From NCBI GenBank assembly GCA_001898825.1, contig MKVK01000019.1, positions 1 to 64,000 on the forward strand: a stretch of 64,000 nt of DNA, read 5' to 3'. Position numbers and translations under genes: made by a program. The notes below the pieces were generated by a model. That model was given only the letters and a program-made list of their open reading frames with translations, was not told the DNA's origin and searched no databases. This document shows, piece after piece, positions 53,986-62,455 of this stretch. The DNA is from Magnetospirillum sp. 64-120. Its GTDB lineage: Bacteria > Pseudomonadota > Alphaproteobacteria > Rhodospirillales > Magnetospirillaceae. The stretch's first letter is position 1. Every line of letters starts with the position of its first letter.

Positions 53986-55959
53986 CTACAGCTCGATTCC
54001 GTCGCCGGGATCGAGCGACGCCTGCCGCGCGAGCCCCTGCATCCGGCGGCGCACGGCCGCCTGCCGGGCCGCGTCGTCCTGCTCGTCATCGACGATCGCA
54101 AACTCCTGCGCGGGCGGGGCCGTGTTTTCCGGCGCGATCGCGACATGCTCAGGCAGTTCGGGCTCGCGACGCAGCCCGCCATTGGCGGCGTCTTCCGCAT
54201 CGCGGACGATAAGCGCCACCTGTTTCGGATCGGCCGCCGCCTGCCGCCCCGTCCAGTCGTCCGCCCGCGCCTTTGTCGCCTCAGGGGCCGGCGCCTGGAC
54301 GATCCGTTCGGACAGGCGGCGGTCCTGAAAATAGCGCGCCTTCTTCGCGCGGATCGGATGGACACCCGCCACCATCACGATCTCGTCGTCCGGCGGAAGC
54401 TGCATCACCTCGCCGGGCGTGAGGAGTTGGCGGGCGGTCTCGGACCGCGACACCATCAAATGTCCAAGCCAGGGGGAGAGGCGATGCCCGGCATAGTTCT
54501 TCATCGCGCGCATCTCAGTCGCCGTGCCGAGCGCGTCCGACACCCGCTTGGCAGTGCGTTCGTCGTTGGTGGCGAAGCTCACCCTGACGTGGCAGTTGTC
54601 CAGGATCGCATTGTTCGGGCCGTAAGCCTTTTCGATCTGATTGAGCGACTGCGCGATCAGGAACGCCTTCAATCCGTAGCCGGCCATGAATGCCAGGGCG
54701 GACTCGAAGAAGTCGAGCCGACCGAGCGCGGGAAACTCGTCGAGCATCAAGAGCACGCGATGGCGGTTGCCCTTCGGCGTCAGTTCCTCGGTCAGCCGGC
54801 GCCCGATCTGGTTGAGAATCAGGCGGATGAGCGGCTTGGTGCGCGATATGTCGCTGGGCGGCACGACCAGATAAAGCGTCGCCGGGCGTTCGCCCTCGAC
54901 CAGATCCGATATGCGCCACTGGCAGGCCCGCGTTACCTGCGCGACAACAGGATCGCGGTAGAGGCCGAGGAACGACATGGCCGTGCTGAGCACTCCGGAT
55001 CGTTCGTTGTCGGATTTGTTCAGCAGCTCACGCGCGGCGCTGGCGACGACGGGATGCACGCCGGCTTCGCCAAGGTGCGGCGTCGCCATCATCGCGGCCA
55101 GCGTCTGCTCGATCGTGCGCGCCGGGTCCGATAGGAATCCGGCGACGCCGGCTAGGGTCTTATCGGCCTCGGCATAGAGGACGTGAAGGATCGCGCCGAC
55201 CAGCAGCGAGTGGGAGGTTTTCTCCCAATGGTTCCGGCGCTCCAGCGAGCCTTCGGGATCGACCAGCACGTCCGCGACATTCTGCACGTCGCGCACCTCC
55301 CATTGGCCGCGCCGCACCTCCAGCAACGGATTGTAGGCGGACGACTCCGCATTGGTCGGATCGAACAGCAGCACGCGGCCGTAGCGCGCCCGGAAGCCGG
55401 CGGTTAGCGTCCAGTTCTCGCCCTTGATGTCGTGGACGATCGCCGACGCCGGCCAGGTCAGCAGCGAAGGCACGACCAAGCCGACACCCTTGCCGCTGCG
55501 GGTTGGGGCGAAGCACAGTACATGCTCCGGGCCGTCGTGGCGCAGATAGTCGCGAGCGAGCCTGCCGAGCACGACGCCGTTCGGCCCGAGCAGCCCGGCG
55601 CCGCGAACCTCGCGCTCCGTCGCCCAGCGCGCAGACCCGTAGGTCTCGGCGTTCTTCAATTCACGCGCGCGCCACACCGACATGCCGATGGCAACGGCGA
55701 TCGACGCGAACCCGCCCGATGCGGCGATGAACGCCCCGGTTTTGAAGATGTCTGGCGCGTAGGCGTCGAAGCTGAACCACCACCAGAAGAAGGCTGGCGG
55801 CGGGTAGATGCGCCAGTCGCCGACCATGATCCACGGCGGCCCCAGTTCGGGCTGGTAGGCGAGCGCGGCGGCGGTCCACTGCGTCGCGCCCCATATGCCG
55901 GCGAGCACGGTCAGGAACACGACGATGACCTGGCCCCATAAAATCTTGGTCGCGGACAT
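53986..55959 (-). CDS. traG: TraG, type IV coupling protein (VirD4 family)
   Basis: 657 residues. Two N-terminal helices ([20 protein letters not shown] and [19 protein letters not shown]) precede Walker [18 protein letters not shown]. Walker B is [20 protein letters not shown]. VirD4-type proteins link the relaxase-DNA complex to the T4SS channel. It begins 15 bp after the relaxase stop, so the two are cotranscribed. Confidence 0.95.
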   Translation of the reverse strand: MSATKILWGQVIVVFLTVLAGIWGATQWTAAALAYQPELGPPWIMVGDWRIYPPPAFFWWWFSFDAYAPDIFKTGAFIAASGGFASIAVAIGMSVWRARELKNAETYGSARWATEREVRGAGLLGPNGVVLGRLARDYLRHDGPEHVLCFAPTRSGKGVGLVVPSLLTWPASAIVHDIKGENWTLTAGFRARYGRVLLFDPTNAESSAYNPLLEVRRGQWEVRDVQNVADVLVDPEGSLERRNHWEKTSHSLLVGAILHVLYAEADKTLAGVAGFLSDPARTIEQTLAAMMATPHLGEAGVHPVVASAARELLNKSDNERSGVLSTAMSFLGLYRDPVVAQVTRACQWRISDLVEGERPATLYLVVPPSDISRTKPLIRLILNQIGRRLTEELTPKGNRHRVLLMLDEFPALGRLDFFESALAFMAGYGLKAFLIAQSLNQIEKAYGPNNAILDNCHVRVSFATNDERTAKRVSDALGTATEMRAMKNYAGHRLSPWLGHLMVSRSETARQLLTPGEVMQLPPDDEIVMVAGVHPIRAKKARYFQDRRLSERIVQAPAPEATKARADDWTGRQAAADPKQVALIVRDAEDAANGGLRREPELPEHVAIAPENTAPPAQEFAIVDDEQDDAARQAAVRRRMQGLARQASLDPGDGIEL

Positions 55960-55974
55960 GCGTTCTCTCCTGAT

Positions 55975-57735
55975 TTAGATGTCGAGGCCGCGTTTTCGGC
56001 CGAGCGTCCAGTCGATGCCGCCGCCGGCGCGGACGACGCCCGACACCTGACGGCCAAGCTGTTGTTCGAGTGTGGTGGCCCACGGCACGAGCCGGAAGCC
56101 GAGCCCGTCGTCGATCATGGCGAAGCGGCCTGACGCGAGCGCGAGGCGTTGCCGCACGACGCCGGCGATCTTCTCGCCGGACGCGGCGGGGCGATAGGCA
56201 AGCCCGGTCTCCCCTGCGATCTTCGCTCCAACCGCGTCCAGCTCGCGCTTGCGGAGCGTGTCGAGCATCCCGCGCTCGAACACCGTCCGCTCGCCGAAGC
56301 GGCGCGCCAGCCCTTCACGGACAAGATGGTCGGTGCGCGCGTCCATCGCGCGGCGCACCTCGGCGCCGAACCCGCCATCCGCGACACCGGCGCCACGCTC
56401 GATCAGGCGATGGTCAAGCCAGGTCGCGCCGGGCGCTTTCACCTGCGCGGCAAGGTCTATGTCCGACCGCGTGGCGAGCACCAGCGTCGGCTTCTCCTCG
56501 CCGGGCCGGCCGACGCCACGCAGCTCGACGATGCCGCCGAGCTTGGGGCTATGCTCCAGCGCCTCGATGCCCGGCAGGCGAACATGGTGGGTGCGCCCGT
56601 CCGTGCCGTCGATCACGGCATAGGCGGCCCCGGTCAGCTCGTCGTGCAACCCCTTGTCGATCAGCCGGCCGGCGATCGGCTTCTCGGGCGCGCTGGTGAC
56701 GACGGCGTAACTGTCGAGCGGCCGGTCCTGCCCCCGATCCTTGAGCGCCGCGCCGATCGTGCGGATGATGTCGCCGCGCGCGCCCAACTCGCGCAGCGTC
56801 GCCGCCGCACCTTCCGCGACCGCCCATTGGCCGGTATCTCCTTCGGCTGCAAGCCCCATCATTTCCAGGTGCTGCAAGCGCCCGACCATCAGACGGCGGA
56901 GGCGCGGATCGTCTGGGCCGGGCCGCTCGGGGCGCAGGTCGATCACGCCCAGCGCGTCGGACGCGCGCTTGATCTCGGTATCGAGCCGGGTCCAGCGTTC
57001 CGCCGTCACCTCGCCGTCGAGCGCGCGCTGCACCGCATGTTCGGGCTTCGGCCCAAGCTCGGCGAAGGCCAGGTCTTGCGCGCGCGAGCGGAGATTGTGG
57101 CTGATGTAGTCGCGGGAGATGACGAGATCGGCGCCCTGATCGGTAACGCCGCGCACGAGCAAATGGACGTGCGGATTGTCGGTGTTCCAGTGATCGACCG
57201 CGACCCAATCGAGCCGCGTCCCAAGGTCCGCCTCCATCTGACGCATGAGGTCGCGCGTGTATTCGCGCAGGTCGGTCAGCTCGGCGGCGTCCTCGGGCGA
57301 CACGATGACCCGGAAATGATGCCGATCATCCTTGCACCGCTCGGCGAAACCGCGATCGTCGGCATTGTCGCCGGCCGCGTCGAACATCCGAGTAGGCGAG
57401 CCGTCGCGGGTGACGCCTTCGCGCTTCAAATAATCGACGTGCGCGGACAGCGGCGCCGAGCGCCGGCCACCCCGGCTGCGGGTGGTCACGGGCAGCACCT
57501 TGACCATGACGCGCCGGCCCGAGCCGAATAGGCGACTGTGGGCGAAGGCGGTGCGTCCACGCCCGAAGGTCGATTGCGCACCCCGGCGCGCGCCGCTGGC
57601 GCCGCCGCGCCGGCCGCCGCTGTGGATCGCTGCAACGCGCAGCACCTCCGCGACCAGGCCGCGGGCATTGCGGCCCTGCGCCTTGCTGCGCTTGGCCTTG
57701 CCCGGCCGGACGCGCAACTCGCTGTCCTCACTCAC
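55975..57735 (-). CDS. rlxS: RlxS-type relaxase/mobilisation nuclease (DUF3363)
   Basis: 586 residues from GTG 57735 (SEDSELRVRPGKAKR), which fits the family start; the open frame further upstream to 58431 has no support. A basic linker is followed by the relaxase core with HVDYLKREGVTRDGSP, DDRHHFRVIVSPEDA, and the metal-binding HWNTDNPHVHLLVRGVTDQG. The C-terminal half is the DUF3363 domain. It nicks oriT and leads the transferred strand. A degraded relative lies at 25853-26248. Confidence 0.92.
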   Translation of the reverse strand: MSEDSELRVRPGKAKRSKAQGRNARGLVAEVLRVAAIHSGGRRGGASGARRGAQSTFGRGRTAFAHSRLFGSGRRVMVKVLPVTTRSRGGRRSAPLSAHVDYLKREGVTRDGSPTRMFDAAGDNADDRGFAERCKDDRHHFRVIVSPEDAAELTDLREYTRDLMRQMEADLGTRLDWVAVDHWNTDNPHVHLLVRGVTDQGADLVISRDYISHNLRSRAQDLAFAELGPKPEHAVQRALDGEVTAERWTRLDTEIKRASDALGVIDLRPERPGPDDPRLRRLMVGRLQHLEMMGLAAEGDTGQWAVAEGAAATLRELGARGDIIRTIGAALKDRGQDRPLDSYAVVTSAPEKPIAGRLIDKGLHDELTGAAYAVIDGTDGRTHHVRLPGIEALEHSPKLGGIVELRGVGRPGEEKPTLVLATRSDIDLAAQVKAPGATWLDHRLIERGAGVADGGFGAEVRRAMDARTDHLVREGLARRFGERTVFERGMLDTLRKRELDAVGAKIAGETGLAYRPAASGEKIAGVVRQRLALASGRFAMIDDGLGFRLVPWATTLEQQLGRQVSGVVRAGGGIDWTLGRKRGLDI

Positions 57736-57973
57736 GGCCGGGCCGCTTTCGGCCGAAAATGGCCTGTGGTGCCATTGGAGGCGCTGTTTTTGTTGGCTTT
57801 TCCCTTCCGCGCGGCACGCGCGCCGACCGATGCCCCCGCGTGAAGCCACGGAAAAGCCTCGGCTTTTCGGCGAAACGGGGTGCGCCTTATATCTTGCCCT
57901 CGTCTGTCCCTGCCGTTTTCTCTCTCCCCAGCTACAATGCTGCTTCGGACGGATGATGGCGACGCCAGGCGGA
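57736..57973 (+). other. Candidate origin of transfer (oriT)
   Basis: A 238-bp gene-free spacer directly upstream of the relaxase gene. It has an inverted repeat GAAAAGCC-TC-GGCTTTTC at 57851-57868. At 57887-57899 it has TTATATCTTGCCC, close to the nic consensus of the IncP/VirD2 group (TATATCCTG then C), with the predicted nick after G57896. Position next to rlxS is typical for oriT. The assignment is by similarity only. Confidence 0.5.
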
Positions 57974-58885
57974 TCATTGCGGTCGGCCCGCGCGGGCGCG
58001 GGGTACGAACAGCGTGTCCGCCTCCCTGACGGGCGACGATGGGGCGGCGGTCTCCTCGTCTGCTGCGATCTGTCCCGGTGGCGATGCGGTTGCATCGAGC
58101 GTGCCGCCCGACCGCACGCCAACCGCATCTGATGCGACGTTCGCCGTGCGCACGAATAGCGCGGCGCGGCGCCAAGCGAACGGATCGGGCGGAACGCTGA
58201 CCGCCACCTCCGCTGCGCCCGCCGTCCCAACGCTCGGCGCGAGCTGGGCGAGATAGCCGACCGTCTCAGGTGGCAGCGGACGGCCACGCGACACGAAGTC
58301 GTCGTAGCGGCCCGGTCCCGCATTGTAGGCCGCCAGCATCGCGCTCGCATTGCCGTAGCGGTCGTGCATCTCGCGCAGATAAGCCGCGCCCGCCATGATG
58401 TTGTCGCGCACGTCGAACGGATCGGAACCAAGACCGTAGCGAGCGCGAAGACCGGCCCAGGTCACGGGCATGATTTGCATCAAGCCCATCGCCCCGGCCG
58501 GCGAGACCGCCCGCGAAACGCCACGGCTTTCGACGCGCATCACCGCCCAAATCCACGCTTCGGGTATGCCGAAGCGCCGCGCTGCATCCGCGACATGGAC
58601 AGCGTAGGGATGAGCCGCTGTCGATCGCGCGGCCGGCGTTTCCTGCGCAAGTGCTGATTCTGACGCAGCGCCACCGGACAATAGCACGATCGCAAGCGCC
58701 ACTGCCGATCCGACTCCGCTCCGCCGCCAGCCTGCCAGCGTGCTCGCTGCGGTAAAGGGTGCGCGCGGGGCGCCGGCCGTTGGCCGCCCTTGACCTTCGC
58801 TGCGCGCGCCGGCCGGCCTTTGCCCGAGCGGGACGGAGGGATGAGACGGCCTTTCCGCGAACAAAGGGATGAGGGTAAGGCGCAC
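57974..58885 (-). CDS. Lytic transglycosylase (VirB1-like, SLT domain)
   Basis: 303 residues if read from GTG 58885, 4 bp after the DUF736 stop. The true start may be later, because a signal segment GVGSAVALAIVLLSGGA lies near residue 50. The SLT domain has AWIWAVMRVESRGVSRAVSP (catalytic Glu in VES), GAMGLMQIMPVTW and MLAAYNAGPGRYDDF. It locally opens peptidoglycan for the T4SS. Confidence 0.9.
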   Translation of the reverse strand: MRLTLIPLFAERPSHPSVPLGQRPAGARSEGQGRPTAGAPRAPFTAASTLAGWRRSGVGSAVALAIVLLSGGAASESALAQETPAARSTAAHPYAVHVADAARRFGIPEAWIWAVMRVESRGVSRAVSPAGAMGLMQIMPVTWAGLRARYGLGSDPFDVRDNIMAGAAYLREMHDRYGNASAMLAAYNAGPGRYDDFVSRGRPLPPETVGYLAQLAPSVGTAGAAEVAVSVPPDPFAWRRAALFVRTANVASDAVGVRSGGTLDATASPPGQIAADEETAAPSSPVREADTLFVPRARAGRPQ

Positions 58886-58889
58886 GGGC

Positions 58890-59225
58890 TCAGTCCTGCT
58901 CGCGCGACTTGAGCTGGCGGTTCCAGCGCAACGACCAGGCCGATTTGTCGTTGCCGTTCTGAAACAGCGCGGCGCGGATCGGCTGCGCAAAGGCGGGATC
59001 GTCGATGCGCAGCGAGATGTAATCTCCGGCGCGCTCGCCGCTTTCGTTCCAGCCGGCGCCGATCTCCGGCCCTTCGCCGCTGTCGCCGCGGTGGACGCGC
59101 CAGTCTGGCGCCTTGTCGGCTTCGCTCGGTTCGGCCGGCACGATCGAGATACGGATGTCGAGCGTCGCCGTCTCGATGATGCCTTCGTAGCCGTTGGCGG
59201 TGCGGAAGAAGCTGCCGATCTGCAT
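58890..59225 (-). CDS. DUF736 protein
   Basis: 111 residues with the typical opening MQIGSFFRTANGYEGIIETA, then IRISIVPAEPSEADKAPDWR and DDPAFAQPIRAALFQNGNDK. The family is a small cytoplasmic protein nearly always found within alphaproteobacterial conjugation modules. No biochemical role is known. Confidence 0.93.
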   Translation of the reverse strand: MQIGSFFRTANGYEGIIETATLDIRISIVPAEPSEADKAPDWRVHRGDSGEGPEIGAGWNESGERAGDYISLRIDDPAFAQPIRAALFQNGNDKSAWSLRWNRQLKSREQD

Positions 59226-59261
59226 GATGATCTCCTGTGGGTTGGCAGTTGGGAAAGCGGG

Positions 59262-59807
59262 TCAGCACCAGGTGAGCGGCGCGTCGGGGGTGTCGCGGGT
59301 GAGGATCGGCGTGGCGCGGCCGAGCACGGTCGAGGCCGGCAACGGGCCGAAATAGCGGCCGTCCATGCTGTCGGCGCGATCGGGATTGAGCATCAACAGC
59401 TCGCCGGCGCGCAGCGTGCGGCAACCCTGCCAGACCGGCAGCTGGCGACCCATGCCGTCACGCTCGCGGGCGACGACGACAGGCCGTGCATCGACACTCA
59501 CGACGGCGCCGATCCGGCACACCCGCTGCCCCGACTTGGCCGCGACATGCTTCAACAGAGGCACACGCTCGCCGAGATAGCCGCGCTCCGCCAGCCATCG
59601 CGCGAGCGGCGCGGGCGGCGTGACCGCGACCAGTGCGCCGAGCGGCGGATCGCCTTCCGGCACAATGCGGTAGAGCCCGATCGGCGCGCTCGCGCTGGCG
59701 TTCCATACGACGCGCGGTAGCGGGTCGAAGACCGAGACGGCGGCGAACGACACGCCAAACAGCGATGCGGCAACGACCGTCGCAATGGTCCAGCCCCGGC
59801 GCGTCAT
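59262..59807 (-). CDS. traF: TraF, conjugative signal peptidase (S26 family)
   Basis: 181 residues from the ATG at 59807, which overlaps the DUF2840 stop. One membrane segment (TIATVVAASLFGVSFAAVSV) is followed by the Ser of SAPIGLYRIVPEG and the later GELLMLNPDRADSMDGRYFG, with a Lys general base in VPLLKHVAAKSGQRVCR. TraF-type peptidases process and cyclise TrbC pilin. It supplies that function for both trb operons in the window. Confidence 0.92.
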   Translation of the reverse strand: MTRRGWTIATVVAASLFGVSFAAVSVFDPLPRVVWNASASAPIGLYRIVPEGDPPLGALVAVTPPAPLARWLAERGYLGERVPLLKHVAAKSGQRVCRIGAVVSVDARPVVVARERDGMGRQLPVWQGCRTLRAGELLMLNPDRADSMDGRYFGPLPASTVLGRATPILTRDTPDAPLTWC

Positions 59808-60310
59808 CCCTCGATCTCCCGGCGCTTGAGCCAGGCGCGATGACGCTCCAGCGTGTAGGATCGCGGCTGGTGTCCGGCGGCGATGCGGTTGTGGACGTGG
59901 CGCCAATGGTCGGGTGCGGCGTCGCACGGATCGACGCCTGCCGCCTCGGTCGCGTCGATCGCGGCGAGCACTTGCGAGACCTTCGGCCAGCCCTCGATCT
60001 TGAGCAGGATGTCACCGCCCGGCCGCACAAACGGCAGCGTCGTGAACGGCTCGCCCGCGCCGACCGCGCGCACGATGTCGATGCGCGAGCTGACCGTGCC
60101 ATAGTCGTTCGCCGCCCAGCGGACGAACGCGAACACGGCGCCGGGACGGAAGCGGACGATGCGGCGCCGGCGATCGACGATCTCGTCCACGGCGACGCGC
60201 CCGAACCTGATCCAGTGCTCGACCCGCTTCTCAATCCATGTCAATTCGACGCGCGTCATGCCGTCGTCGGAGGGCTGGCGGTGGCGCATGGGTGACGGCG
60301 GGACGCTCAT
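59804..60310 (-). CDS. DUF2840 protein
   Basis: 168 residues, with TRVELTWIEKRVEHWIRFGR, RFRPGAVFAFVRWAANDYGT and HVHNRIAAGHQPRSYTLERH. The family is found between an excisionase-like HTH gene and traF in many ICEs and plasmids. It overlaps both neighbours by ATGA. Its role is unknown. Confidence 0.9.
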   Translation of the reverse strand: MSVPPSPMRHRQPSDDGMTRVELTWIEKRVEHWIRFGRVAVDEIVDRRRRIVRFRPGAVFAFVRWAANDYGTVSSRIDIVRAVGAGEPFTTLPFVRPGGDILLKIEGWPKVSQVLAAIDATEAAGVDPCDAAPDHWRHVHNRIAAGHQPRSYTLERHRAWLKRREIEG

Positions 60311-60573
60311 CGCCGGCTCCGGGCGATGGCCGAATCCGCGCGGGGCATGAGGTCGTCCTGCCCCGGGTCGGAGGTCGAATGCTTGATGCCCATGTCGGCC
60401 CAGGCGCGCAGGTCATCGACCGAATAGACGACGCGGCCCCCGATCCGGCGGTAGGCCGGCCCGGTGCCGAAATAACGGTGCTTCTCAAGGGTGCGTCCCG
60501 AGAGGCCGAGAAAGCGCGCGGCTTCCGGCGTGCGCAGGAAGCGAGGCGGCAGGTTGGTGGGTGTATCGGGCAA
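60307..60573 (-). CDS. Excisionase-like HTH protein (AlpA/RdfS type)
   Basis: A small winged-helix protein with PPRFLRTPEAARFLGLSGRT, then LEKHRYFGTGPAYRRIGGRV and VYSVDDLRAWAD. I use TTG 60573 (LPDTPTNLPP, 88 residues); the frame extends to 60672 with no family support. Similar proteins direct ICE excision (RdfS in ICEMlSym) or activate transfer genes. It is the first gene of the minus-strand transfer operon, and directly follows the FseA-like gene, which would activate it in the Mesorhizobium model. Confidence 0.75.
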   Translation of the reverse strand: MPDTPTNLPPRFLRTPEAARFLGLSGRTLEKHRYFGTGPAYRRIGGRVVYSVDDLRAWADMGIKHSTSDPGQDDLMPRADSAIARSRR

Positions 60574-60704
60574 GTGACGGCTCCTGCGGGCGGTGGCGGC
60601 AGGAGGCGAAACTGGCAGGGCGAAGGCTGCCGAGTAGGGTATGAAGATGTGCGGCTGCACGGATGCGACCACCCCCCTAAAGGGTGTCGCCGTGCGGTCG
60701 GGGA

Positions 60705-61283
60705 TCAGCGGATGCGAAGCAGTTTGCGGTAATCGCCGCTCATCATTGCGATGCCGTCACGAACCAGCCGCACGACGAAAGAACGCGAAGCGGACATCTT
60801 CCAGTCGCTCGCGGATAGCTTGGTCGCGTCCTCGCGCCCCAGCTCGGCCGCGATCTGGCGATAAGTCGCGCCGCCGTGGCGCAGATCGAGCGCGCGGAGG
60901 ATCAGGTCCAGGCGAGCCAACCGGTAGGAGGTGAGCGGCCAGCCACGCGGCAGCGGACCCGCCGCGCGGCCGAGCAAACGGCGGTGGAAGCGCAGCAGGC
61001 TGGCGATGCGCGTGAAAAAATCCTTGTCGAGCGGGATGACCGCGGCGAGCGGCCTGCCGGGCATCGCCTCGCGCAGCCACAGCCGATGCTCTCCGGCTGC
61101 ATCGGCGACAATGACATGGCGTCCGTCGATCCCGGCATGGTCGGCGAGCAGCGCGCCGAGCGCGCGCGGATCGACGGGGCTGGCGGTTTCGAATCCCTCC
61201 GGTGCGGCGTCGAGGATGACCGTGACGGCGGTCAGTTCCGGACGCCAGACTACCGGGTCTGAAAGATCATCCGGCGCCGTGGC
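60705..61283 (-). CDS. FseA-like activator, DUF2285 part (read after +1 frameshift)
   Basis: 192 residues in the frame +1 relative to the gene before it. It reads APDDLSDPVVWRPELTAVTV at the start, FFTRIASLLRFHRRLLGRAA in the middle, and ends with the DNA-binding YRLARLDLILRALDLRHGGA and ATYRQIAAELGRED. There is no start codon in a sensible place. The frame is entered naturally if the ribosome slips from TTT to TTC at 61287-61284 in the preceding gene, which gives RRWGLSFATAPDDLSDPVVW. In Mesorhizobium loti the activator FseA is made this way. Genuine frameshift mutation is the alternative. Confidence 0.75.
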   Translation of the reverse strand, partial: ATAPDDLSDPVVWRPELTAVTVILDAAPEGFETASPVDPRALGALLADHAGIDGRHVIVADAAGEHRLWLREAMPGRPLAAVIPLDKDFFTRIASLLRFHRRLLGRAAGPLPRGWPLTSYRLARLDLILRALDLRHGGATYRQIAAELGREDATKLSASDWKMSASRSFVVRLVRDGIAMMSGDYRKLLRIR

Positions 61284-61488
61284 GAAAAGACAACCCCCAG
61301 CGCCGCGCGAACACTGCTTCTGCGGCGCTCTTTGCGACGGCGCCGTCCGCGATGCGTTGCTGCATCTGCGCATGTTCGGCGCGATAGGTGTGGTTTCGCC
61401 GAAGGAACTCGGCGGCTATGTCGGCGCGCCCGATCGCGTCGGACAGACTGCCGTCGCGTCGCTGGCGCCGGCGCTGTGACGTCGGCAT
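61267..61488 (-). CDS. FseA-like activator, N-terminal part (DUF6499-like)
   Basis: 73 residues in the zero frame. The visible core is RADIAAEFLRRNHTYRAEHA and ends FARRWGLSFRHGAG, with a stop at 61267-61269. In fused relatives this domain runs directly into the DUF2285 domain. Here the frames overlap and the fusion point falls at TCT TTT C GCC. It resembles msi172 of ICEMlSym, the first half of FseA. Confidence 0.75.
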   Translation of the reverse strand: MPTSQRRRQRRDGSLSDAIGRADIAAEFLRRNHTYRAEHAQMQQRIADGAVAKSAAEAVFARRWGLSFRHGAG

Positions 61489-61635
61489 TGCATCCTCCCC
61501 AACCGCGCTCCCGCGGATTTCAGGAAGTTCAGCGTCACCTGTGGACTATCGGCCGAATAGCGCGAAGGTTGCGCTCAACCATGCCGCGAAAGCTGTGCCG
61601 GAGATGAGCGAATGCAACCGAATTGGAGTTAAATC

Positions 61636-61908
61636 TTAACGCTTTAACGGTCGCTCGCATCCGAGCAGATGGGCATAGCCAACCTCGGTCATCCATCGCG
61701 CTCGCGCAAGATGACTGTCGTGCATTGTCTTTGCCCGGTGCGGTTCGGCGGCGGCATCGATCCCGAGAATACAGGCGGCGGCTTCGCGCCAATCTGCGCC
61801 TTCGTCGGCAGCGTCGAGCAAGCGCAGATAATCGACCAGATGGCTTTCATCATAGGTGGTGAGCTGCGATGCGTCCGGCGCACGATCCGCGAATTGGCTG
61901 GTGCTCAT
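61636..61908 (-). CDS. Small DUF2285 protein (QseM-like antiactivator)
   Basis: 90 residues from the ATG at 61908, with GGAG upstream. It contains LTTYDESHLVDYLRLLDAAD, EGADWREAAACILGIDAA and HLARARWMTEVGYAHLLG. This short DUF2285 type is the family of QseM, which binds and blocks TraR and FseA in Mesorhizobium ICEs. It is divergent from the XRE regulator at 62078, as qseM is from qseC. The assignment is by family and gene order. Confidence 0.78.
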   Translation of the reverse strand: MSTSQFADRAPDASQLTTYDESHLVDYLRLLDAADEGADWREAAACILGIDAAAEPHRAKTMHDSHLARARWMTEVGYAHLLGCERPLKR

Positions 61909-62023
61909 GGCGCTCCCGTCATGTCTCCCGTTAACCAACCTAGACCAAATACAGACGCCGGTTACGCGCAGGTATCGCATCGTTCGATGCAAGAATTGCA
62001 GCGACAGCCCGACTCCGTGTCCT

Positions 62024-62061
62024 GATACACCTTATATGGGATAAACCGCATAGTGTGTATC
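62024..62061. promoter_or_regulatory. Inverted repeat in the qseM/qseC-like intergenic region
   Basis: GATACAC at 62024-62030 and GTGTATC at 62055-62061 form a perfect inverted pair around a 24-bp centre, which includes TATGGGATAAACCGCATA. It lies 17 bp upstream of the XRE gene and about 115 bp upstream of the QseM-like gene. Such a site is expected for QseC-type autoregulation. Confidence 0.55.
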
Positions 62062-62077
62062 GTCCAGCTTGGCGCGC

Positions 62078-62305
62078 ATGGACATGCGCCGCCTTGTGGG
62101 ACTGAATTTCGCCAGACTGAGGAAGGAGAAGGGCTTTACCCAAGAGCGTTTCGCCGAGACCTCGGGATTTACGCAGCAATATGTCAGTGATCTCGAACGA
62201 GGCCGCCGCAATCCTACGGTCGTGACGCTGTTTCACCTGGCTTCCCCACTTGGCATCACGCCGGCTGAACTTGTCGCCGAAATTGATGAGACCGACGCCG
62301 ATTAG
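62078..62305 (+). CDS. XRE/Cro-CI family regulator (QseC-like)
   Basis: 75 residues from the ATG at 62078 (TTG 62069 and ATG 62084 are also in frame). The HTH reads VGLNFARLRKEKGFTQERFA, then ETSGFTQQYVSDLERGRRNP and TVVTLFHLASPLGITPAELV. QseC in ICEMlSym is a Cro-like protein of the same size and controls both its own gene and qseM. This gene is divergent from the QseM-like gene. Confidence 0.85.
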   Translation: MDMRRLVGLNFARLRKEKGFTQERFAETSGFTQQYVSDLERGRRNPTVVTLFHLASPLGITPAELVAEIDETDAD

Positions 62306-62324
62306 CCTTCTCTCAAATCGCGAG

Positions 62325-62455
62325 CCGGGCGCAAGCCCGGCGAGCGCGCCAGTAGCGGTGCCCGCGCGACCTTCGGGGAGCGCGGGCACTGCGATTTCGC
62401 CGGCCCCAGAAAAAGAGCCGTAGGACCGGAAGCCCGGCCCTACGGCGGTGCGGCT
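62325..62455. terminator. Cluster of three hairpins between the XRE and DUF932 genes
   Basis: Three inverted repeats in 130 bp: GCCGGG-CGCAAG-CCCGGC near 62325-62342; GTGCCCGCGC at 62358-62367 with GCGCGGGCAC at 62380-62389; and GCCGTAGG with CCCTACGGC close to the DUF932 stop. None has a U-rich tail, but they lie between two convergent genes, which is a normal site for terminators. Confidence 0.55.

Noticed and set aside
52389-55134. Very long plus-strand open frame (about 700 codons) opposite trbB, CopG and traG
   Set aside because: It is compositional: the sense strand encodes three well-recognised conjugation genes.
57736-58431. Upstream extension of the relaxase frame
   Set aside because: The open frame continues about 230 codons, but it overlaps the transglycosylase gene, has no family similarity, and the RlxS family start fits GTG 57735.
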